Origin: Campylobacterales bacterium
GTDB taxonomy: Bacteria > Campylobacterota > Campylobacteria > Campylobacterales > Sulfurimonadaceae
DNA length: 10,907 nucleotides
Direction of reading: 5' to 3'
Assembly (NCBI GenBank): GCA_016937915.1
Contig: JAFGVR010000174.1
Span: forward strand, 1-10,907
How positions within the stretch are numbered: position 1 is the first letter of the stretch; each line of letters begins with the position of its first letter. This document shows, piece after piece, positions 6,275 through 10,907 of the stretch. The notes under the pieces were generated by a model. That model ran no database searches. It was not told the DNA's origin and saw only the letters and a program-made list of their open reading frames with translations. A program made the position numbers and the translations under genes.

Positions 6275-6968
6275 TTATCTCATCCAACATTTTTATAATA
6301 AACTCAGCACTTATAATAGCACTTGACTCTAAAAATTCATCAAAAGAGAAACTTGCATCCATATCTGCTGCATCACTGATTGAACGAAGGATAAAAAATG
6401 GAATATTTAAAGAGTCACACACAACTGCAACAGATCCACCCTCCATCTCTAAAGCAACTGCATCAAACTCTTTTCCTATCCAGTTTTTTCTAGTTTCATC
6501 TGCAACAAATTGATCACCTGTAGCGATAATCCCCTCTTTTACCTCTTTACCCATAGAAGATGCTACTCTTTTAGAGCACTCTATCAACTCTTTATCAGCC
6601 TCTACATACACAGCACCCTCAGGAACATAACCAAAAGGATGACCAAAAGCAGTTATATCAAGATCGTGTTGAGAAAGTTTTGTAGCCACTACAATATCTC
6701 CAACTTTAAGTTCAGGTGAGATAGCACCAGCTACACCGCTAAAAAGAAGTTTTGTAGCTCCAAAATGTTCTATCATGGTAGTAGCTGTAAGAGTTGAGAA
6801 AACCTTACCTATCTTTGAGTAAGCTATAACAACATCTACACCTTTGTAGTTAGCTTTGTAGTATCTGTTTTTTGCAAACTCTACTGTTTCATACTCACCT
6901 ATCGCTTCAAGTATAGGTGCTACCTCTTCAGGCATAGCACCCATAATAGCTATAGTTTGTTTAGACAT
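6267..6968 (-). CDS. mtnN: 5'-methylthioadenosine/S-adenosylhomocysteine nucleosidase (also deaminofutalosine hydrolase)
   Basis: Cleaves the N-glycosidic bond of MTA and SAH. In Helicobacter and Campylobacter the same enzyme hydrolyses 6-amino-6-deoxyfutalosine in menaquinone synthesis (MqnB role). The sequence is a complete 233-residue PNP/UDP-phosphorylase-fold protein. GAMPEEV (10-16, E15 at the place of E. coli Glu12), FSGVAGA (76-82), ATGDQFV (149-155), ALEMEGG with E176 for ribose binding, and SISDAAD with catalytic Asp199 are all present. The start ATG at 6968 has TAAGGA 6 nt upstream, where TAA is also the stop of the preceding nitrilase-like gene. It lies inside the slyD-to-ttcA run. 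The double role is known for the family in this phylum and is inferred here. Confidence 0.95.
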   Translation of the reverse strand: MSKQTIAIMGAMPEEVAPILEAIGEYETVEFAKNRYYKANYKGVDVVIAYSKIGKVFSTLTATTMIEHFGATKLLFSGVAGAISPELKVGDIVVATKLSQHDLDITAFGHPFGYVPEGAVYVEADKELIECSKRVASSMGKEVKEGIIATGDQFVADETRKNWIGKEFDAVALEMEGGSVAVVCDSLNIPFFILRSISDAADMDASFSFDEFLESSAIISAEFIIKMLDEIIG

Positions 6969-6976
6969 ATTTTTCC

Positions 6977-7693
6977 TTAAATAGTAAAATTTTGTGTTAT
7001 TTTTTTAAATAATGGTAATTGATGAACAATATCACCTTTTTCATCCAAGATGCAACTTCCACCCCAAAATCCAAGTCCATCTTCAAATCCAACACGATTT
7101 ACAAATATAACTTTAGCACTGCACTCTTTTGCTACAGTTTTTATTATATCCATCCATTGTTGTTGGATTTTTAATCCATCATCGCTAAATCCACGAGCTG
7201 GTGATGCAACCAAAGCTATAATAAGATCTGGATCTTCTTTTATGAGATCATGATGCACACTTTTATGCCAAAGATCTTCACAAACAAGCATGGAAACTTT
7301 TCCAAACTGTGTCATAAAACTCTCAAAAACATCACCAGCTTTAAAATATCTAGCCTCTTCAAACATCCCATAATTTGGAAGATGCACTTTTATATGTTTT
7401 GATAAAAGTTTACCTTTTGAAAAATAAAGAGCTGCATTTCTAAATACCAAACCATCTTTTATAGCTGCACCAACAGCTATATCTATATCTTTGCTAAGAT
7501 CACAAAAAGGTTGAAGTTCAGAAAGAGTGTATGCATCTTCGAAAAGTTTATCTTGCAAAAGGTAACCATTTAAAGCGAGTTCTGGAAACACTATAATATT
7601 TGACTCAGATGCACTCTGTTCGATGATACTCAAAATATCATCGAAATTAGAGCGATTAAGCTTAGGAGAATACTGAGCTAAAGTTACTTTCAT
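6977..7693 (-). CDS. Carbon-nitrogen hydrolase (nitrilase superfamily), substrate unknown
   Basis: A 238-residue cytosolic amidase-type protein with a complete Glu-Lys-Cys triad: E38 in FPELALNGY, K102 in IKVHLPNYG and C138 in VCEDLW. The VCEDLW context and LQDKLFED resemble the glutaminase domain of glutamine-dependent NAD synthetases more than the omega-amidases, but no synthetase domain is attached and the frame simply ends. At 238 residues it is somewhat shorter than typical family members (about 260-290). It could be a stand-alone ammonia-producing amidase or a metabolite-repair enzyme. The ATG at 7693 directly abuts the fabD stop (TAGATG), so translation is very likely coupled. mtnN begins 8 nt after its stop. 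Confidence 0.85.
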   Translation of the reverse strand: MKVTLAQYSPKLNRSNFDDILSIIEQSASESNIIVFPELALNGYLLQDKLFEDAYTLSELQPFCDLSKDIDIAVGAAIKDGLVFRNAALYFSKGKLLSKHIKVHLPNYGMFEEARYFKAGDVFESFMTQFGKVSMLVCEDLWHKSVHHDLIKEDPDLIIALVASPARGFSDDGLKIQQQWMDIIKTVAKECSAKVIFVNRVGFEDGLGFWGGSCILDEKGDIVHQLPLFKKITQNFTI

Positions 7694-8635
7694 CTATGCA
7701 CAAACTTCTTCTAAAACTTTAGCTAAAGAAGCCATATCAGAAACATTTAAAGTAACTAAATCTTTGGCTATCCTTTTATTAAGACCTTTTAAAACATTAC
7801 CATGTCCAAACTCTATAACTATATCTACATCATTAGCGATTGATTCTATAGTTTGTTTGTATTTTACAGGTTTGATTAACTGATCTTTTAAAAGCACTAA
7901 CGCTTCATCTTTTGTAGCATAAGGTGCTGTTGTTACATTTGAAAGGATTGGAGCTTCAAAACTATCTTGTAACATGTGATTCATCAACTCTTCAAGTGGA
8001 GCTTGAGCAGGTGATAACAATTCGCAATGACTTGCAACTGACATATTTAAAAGTAATGCTCTTTTTGCACCAGCATCTTTAAATGTTTGTTCAAGTGAAA
8101 CTAAATCAGACTTCATACCAGCTACAACAAGCTGACCATCTTGATTGTAATTTGCTGGCCAAACTTTTTTACCATCAGACTGAGCTTCTGCACAAACTTT
8201 CTCAACAGATGCATCATCTAAGCCAACTATAGCCATCATACCAGCATCTATATCCTCACAAGCTTGTTTCATAAAAAGACCTCTTTTATGTACTAGCTCG
8301 ATAGCATCTGCAAAATCAATAGCTCCAGTTGCACATAAAGCTGAAAATTCACCCAAAGAATGACCCAAAAAGAACTCAGCTTTTATATCTGAACAAGCTT
8401 CTTTAAAAAGTTTATAAGCGATCATTTGAACCAACAAAATAGCAGGCTGAGTATATTCAGTCTGAGCCAATTTATCATTATCCTCAAATAGAAGGTCTGT
8501 AAAACTAACACCAACTCTAGCACTAGCATCTAAAAACATCTTTTTAGCTATCTCAGAGTTTTGGTAAAAATCAAGCCCCATACCAGTAGCTTGAGAACCC
8601 TGCCCTGAAAATATCATAGCTATCTTTTTGCTCAT
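7694..8635 (-). CDS. fabD: Malonyl-CoA:ACP transacylase (FabD)
   Basis: Moves malonyl groups from CoA to acyl carrier protein, supplying extender units for type II fatty acid synthesis in the cytosol. The 313-residue protein has GQGSQ at 11-15, the nucleophile Ser93 in GHSLGE, Arg118 in HKRGLFMKQA for carboxylate binding, and His203 in VASHCELLSPA as catalytic base. IEFGHGNVLKGL lies near the C-terminus. Length and motifs match the E. coli enzyme. AAAGGA lies 6 nt before the ATG. The gene is 21 nt after slyD and abuts the nitrilase gene. It is separated from other fab genes, none of which are in this window. Confidence 0.96.
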   Translation of the reverse strand: MSKKIAMIFSGQGSQATGMGLDFYQNSEIAKKMFLDASARVGVSFTDLLFEDNDKLAQTEYTQPAILLVQMIAYKLFKEACSDIKAEFFLGHSLGEFSALCATGAIDFADAIELVHKRGLFMKQACEDIDAGMMAIVGLDDASVEKVCAEAQSDGKKVWPANYNQDGQLVVAGMKSDLVSLEQTFKDAGAKRALLLNMSVASHCELLSPAQAPLEELMNHMLQDSFEAPILSNVTTAPYATKDEALVLLKDQLIKPVKYKQTIESIANDVDIVIEFGHGNVLKGLNKRIAKDLVTLNVSDMASLAKVLEEVCA

Positions 8636-8656
8636 AAATATCCTTTAACTATCTAA

Positions 8657-9178
8657 TTAATGTCCACCGCAGCATCCGCCGCCGCCAGTTCCACAACATC
8701 CACCTTGTTCTTGCATATTTTCAGCAGGAACTCCACTTGCTATCTCTTCAGCAGATGCATCTCTTACATTATTTAAAGTTACACTAAACATCAAATCTTT
8801 TCCTGCTAATGGATGATTAAAATCTATCATAACATTTTCATCACCTATCTCAGCAACTATAACTTGAACTGTTCCACCATCAGCACCCTGACCATAAAGT
8901 GTCATACCAATCTCTAAATCGATCCCTGCAAATTGATCTTTTGGAACCTCTTGTTTAGCATTTTCATCTCTATCACCATAAGCATCAGCAGCTTTAACTA
9001 AAAGATCAGCTTTCTCACCAACCTCCATACTAGCTAAACCAGTTTCTAAGCCAGGGATGATTTGTCCTACACCGTACATAAAAACTAATGGATCGCGTCC
9101 AACATTACTATCTACTACTTTATCACCATCACGAACTTCATATTCTATTGAAACTATTTGATTTGTTTGTATTGCCAT
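8657..9178 (-). CDS. slyD: FKBP-type peptidyl-prolyl isomerase / metallochaperone SlyD
   Basis: A cytosolic peptidyl-prolyl cis-trans isomerase and folding helper that also binds nickel and other metals. In this group SlyD often supports metalloenzyme (hydrogenase) maturation. The FKBP domain (about 1-70 and 120-140) shows MYGVGQIIPGLETGL and FNHPLAGKDLMFSV. The inserted chaperone flap lies between, about 71-119, with AYGDRDENAKQEVPKDQF. The C-terminal tail (159-173) is pure Gly/Cys/Thr/His with two CC pairs and a final His, a shorter form of the E. coli metal-binding tail. AAGG lies upstream of the ATG, and an AT-rich palindrome lies in the promoter region. It is the first gene of the slyD-fabD-nitrilase-mtnN-ttcA run, 66 nt after cpoB. 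Confidence 0.95.
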   Translation of the reverse strand: MAIQTNQIVSIEYEVRDGDKVVDSNVGRDPLVFMYGVGQIIPGLETGLASMEVGEKADLLVKAADAYGDRDENAKQEVPKDQFAGIDLEIGMTLYGQGADGGTVQVIVAEIGDENVMIDFNHPLAGKDLMFSVTLNNVRDASAEEIASGVPAENMQEQGGCCGTGGGGCCGGH

Positions 9179-9209
9179 ATTATTTACCTTTTTTTGATTT
9201 ATAAGATTT

Positions 9210-9229
9210 TATCATAATTAACTATGATA
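9210..9229. repeat. AT-rich palindrome upstream of slyD
   Basis: A 7-bp inverted repeat TATCATA / TATGATA with a 6-nt centre, in the 66-nt gap between cpoB and slyD. On the minus strand its right arm runs into TGATAAAAT, so it overlaps the likely -10 region (TATGAT or TAAAAT) of slyD. It could be an operator or simply AT-rich chance sequence. Confidence 0.35.
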
Positions 9230-9232
9230 TTA

Positions 9233-9261
9233 TTGAAGCACTATTTACTGAAGTGCTTCAA
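9233..9261 (-). terminator. Hairpin at the end of cpoB
   Basis: A perfect 9-bp inverted repeat TTGAAGCAC / GTGCTTCAA with an 11-nt loop that contains the cpoB stop codon (9245-9247). On the minus strand it is followed by TAATATCATA and not a T-run, so termination would be partial and some read-through into slyD is possible. Confidence 0.4.
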
Positions 9262-10162
9262 GATTTGTTTTTGCAGTAACTGCTTCTTTGCTATCACCAT
9301 ATTTTGAGATAATAGCTTTATAAAAAATTTTTGCATTATCTTTATCACCTGTTAATTCCATAGAGATTGCAGTGTGAAGCATAAGCTCAGGCATATATGA
9401 AGCTTCTTGATATAATCCCGCACTTATTTTAAAATACGCTATAGCCTCAGCAAAATTTTTTCTTCTATAATTCATTTCCCCTATCATATAGTTACAATAT
9501 GCAGGTTTAAAATTTTTCTCTATCAAATATTCAAAATCTTTTATAGACTGAGTATATAGTTTTTTATCAAAACTATTTTTAGCATCTTCAAAAACTTCCC
9601 AATTGCTTCTTTTATTTTCCTCTTGTATAGGTTTTGACTCAGATGTTAAACTATTAGAGATAAGTTTTTTAAATGAATTAAACTCATTTATAAAACCGTT
9701 AAACTCATCTTTTGAAAGATAATCACTCTCAATTTTTTTTACTAAAATATCCAACTCTTTTAAAGTTATCTCTATAGTTTGAATATTTTGTGAATTTGTT
9801 TGGATTATCTCACTAACCCTTTTTTCAAACTCATTAGATCTATTTATATCATCAATTCTATCATCAATCAAATCTTTCATCTTAAGTTCATTCTCTCTTG
9901 ATGATTGTGTTACACTTTCTAAAATACTTTGTAACCCATCTATCCTCTCTCTTAGAGATTCAACTTTATAATTTTGATTTTGATTATCTACGATTATCTC
10001 ACGAATCTTATTCTTATTTTCTAATACAGCTTGTTCGCTTGAGGTTAGCCCATACGGCTGAGGATTATTAAGATCTCCTGCACCAAACGCAGATGGTTCG
10101 GCACAAAGATGATTCGCAAAAAACACAGCTATAAAAGTTGTTATCTTAGCTAATGTTTTCAT
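9245..10162 (-). CDS. cpoB: Tol-Pal system protein CpoB (YbgF), coiled coil plus TPR repeats
   Basis: The periplasmic Tol-Pal partner that coordinates outer-membrane constriction with septal peptidoglycan synthesis at division. A signal peptide (about 1-21, cleavage after ANHLCA; no proper lipobox) is followed by SAFGAGDL. A long helical stretch, about 40-170, has heptad-like character (VESLRERIDGLQSILESV, then IEITLKELDILVKKIES). Then come about three TPR units: 188-221, 222-255 and 258-292. The 305 residues exceed the ~263 of E. coli CpoB, mostly through the longer coiled coil. It starts 4 nt after the pal stop. No Shine-Dalgarno is visible on the coding strand there, so translation probably depends on ribosomes finishing pal. 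The tolB-pal-cpoB order is the classic one. Confidence 0.9.
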   Translation of the reverse strand: MKTLAKITTFIAVFFANHLCAEPSAFGAGDLNNPQPYGLTSSEQAVLENKNKIREIIVDNQNQNYKVESLRERIDGLQSILESVTQSSRENELKMKDLIDDRIDDINRSNEFEKRVSEIIQTNSQNIQTIEITLKELDILVKKIESDYLSKDEFNGFINEFNSFKKLISNSLTSESKPIQEENKRSNWEVFEDAKNSFDKKLYTQSIKDFEYLIEKNFKPAYCNYMIGEMNYRRKNFAEAIAYFKISAGLYQEASYMPELMLHTAISMELTGDKDNAKIFYKAIISKYGDSKEAVTAKTNLEALQ

Positions 10163-10166
10163 CTAT

Positions 10167-10709
10167 TTATGGAAGGAGTTTAAAATCTACGCGACGATTT
10201 TTCGACCAACACTCTTGAGTCTTATCACTACATATAGGATTGCTTTCACCGTAACTAACCATAGTTATACGATTGGCTTCAACACCCTCAGCAACCATAG
10301 CTTTTTTTACAGCGTCTGCTCTTTTTAATCCAAGTGCGAAATTATATTCATCACTACCCCATTCATCACAATTACCTTCTATTTTAACTGTATATTCAGA
10401 AGCTTTACTTTTTACAATATTAGCATCATTTGAAAGTGGTTTTTGCATATTTGAGCGAACATTAAATTTATCAAAATCAAAATAGATAGATTGCATCTCA
10501 TTTTCTATATCAGAGATACTCATAACTTTGTTCAAACTATCACTTGATGAAACTGAAGAGTGTTCAGAAGATATAGTTTCAGTTTGAATAGGAGCTACCT
10601 CTTCAACTTTTAATTGACCAGCAGATCCCGACTCAACTGCTGGAGTCTTATCAGCACATCCACTAAATAATAATGTAGCTACCGCACCTGATAATAAAAT
10701 ATTTTTCAT
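10167..10709 (-). CDS. pal: Peptidoglycan-associated lipoprotein Pal
   Basis: An outer-membrane lipoprotein that anchors the membrane to peptidoglycan and binds TolB during division. The signal peptide ends in the lipobox LFSGC with lipidated Cys18. A Ser/Glu/Thr-rich linker (about 19-68) leads to an OmpA-like domain (70-178). IYFDFDKFNVR opens the domain. The peptidoglycan contact region IEGNCDEWGSDEYN has Asp115, followed by LGLKRADAV with Arg130, and NRRVDF (171-176) is near the end. Cys160 and Cys167 are spaced for a disulfide, as in other proteins of this phylum. The start ATG at 10709 has AAGGA 6 nt upstream. It lies 63 nt after tolB with its own candidate promoter. Confidence 0.96.
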   Translation of the reverse strand: MKNILLSGAVATLLFSGCADKTPAVESGSAGQLKVEEVAPIQTETISSEHSSVSSSDSLNKVMSISDIENEMQSIYFDFDKFNVRSNMQKPLSNDANIVKSKASEYTVKIEGNCDEWGSDEYNFALGLKRADAVKKAMVAEGVEANRITMVSYGESNPICSDKTQECWSKNRRVDFKLLP

Positions 10710-10741
10710 TGCACATCCTTACCGCATTTAAAAATTGAATT

Positions 10742-10769
10742 ATTATACCAAAAAAACGCAATATTTCAA
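10742..10769 (-). promoter_or_regulatory. Candidate internal promoter for pal-cpoB
   Basis: On the minus strand, TTGAAA (10769 to 10764), a 16-nt spacer with a T7 run, and TATAAT (10747 to 10742) preceded by TGG, so an extended -10. It sits between the tolB stop and the pal start and would allow pal and cpoB to be made in excess of TolB. Confidence 0.6.
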
Positions 10770-10772
10770 GCG

Positions 10773-10907
10773 TTACCAATCCATAGACTGGAGTTTTCCA
10801 TATTTTAGTGGAAAAAGGTAATTTTTATTATGATTTAGTCTTATTATCCCTACAGAACTTTGATTTTCATAATTTTTTATAAATAAAATGGCGTCACCAT
10901 CTTTAGA
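10773..10907 (-). CDS. tolB: TolB C-terminus, partial (5' part beyond the window)
   Basis: An open frame runs from the right edge to a TAA at 10775-10773, giving the last 44 residues of a protein. They read SKDGDAILFIKNYENQSSVG, then IIRLNHNKNYLFPLKYGKLQ and SMDW before the stop. This fits the last beta-propeller blade of TolB: a strand pair, then a PLKxGKxQSxDW-type C-terminus. TolB is the periplasmic propeller that binds Pal and TolA. Position directly upstream of pal and cpoB on the same strand supports the call. The N-terminal domain and most of the propeller are outside the window. Confidence 0.85.
   Translation of the reverse strand, partial: SKDGDAILFIKNYENQSSVGIIRLNHNKNYLFPLKYGKLQSMDW

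Noticed and set aside
1..10907. CRISPR array, tRNA, rRNA, IS element or phage genes
   Set aside because: No spaced direct repeats, RNA-gene consensus or transposase/integrase motifs were seen. Nearly all bases are explained by core genes.

Overview
This is an AT-rich, densely coded window from a member of the Campylobacterota (Epsilonproteobacteria), most likely close to Sulfurimonas. The placement rests on recognised protein styles: a small CKGCH cytochrome of the c553 type, a Pal with a GNCDEWG motif and a C-terminal cysteine pair, SlyD with a Cys/Gly/His tail, and an MTA/SAH nucleosidase (the deaminofutalosine enzyme in this phylum). Genus is inference; no rRNA is present.

Left part (1-4527), envelope sugars. 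On the + strand, the 3' part of a TIM-barrel glycoside-hydrolase-like gene runs in from beyond the left edge and is followed after 3 nt by waaF (heptosyltransferase II). On the - strand, hldD and hldE (TAATG overlap) make ADP-heptose, the WaaF donor, and are followed by a small secreted ComEA-like helix-hairpin-helix protein. waaF and the ComEA-like gene converge on a hairpin that contains both stop codons.

Middle (4528-5516). A divergent promoter region separates hldD from a monocistronic c553-type cytochrome with a consensus -10 box and a clear intrinsic terminator. Next is an unrecognised 164-aa helical protein whose stop codon overlaps that of the convergent ttcA-like gene.

Right part (5513-9178, - strand). 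A tight run reads slyD, fabD, a nitrilase-superfamily amidohydrolase, mtnN and a ttcA-like PP-loop tRNA thiolase. It combines a folding/metallochaperone, fatty acid initiation, a small-molecule amidase, nucleoside salvage/menaquinone synthesis and tRNA modification, joined by zero or few spacer bases.

Far right (9245-10907, - strand). The end of the Tol-Pal operon reads tolB (only its last 44 codons are inside the window), pal and cpoB. Pal has a good candidate promoter of its own just after the tolB stop.

There is no gene-free stretch above 300 bases, and I see no mobile element, CRISPR array, tRNA or rRNA. Most of the window is ordinary core chromosome. I do not see a new multi-gene system. 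The points most worth checking are a lost iron-sulfur cysteine in the TtcA-like protein, the unknown 164-aa gene, the orphan nitrilase, and the glycosidase-like gene attached to waaF.
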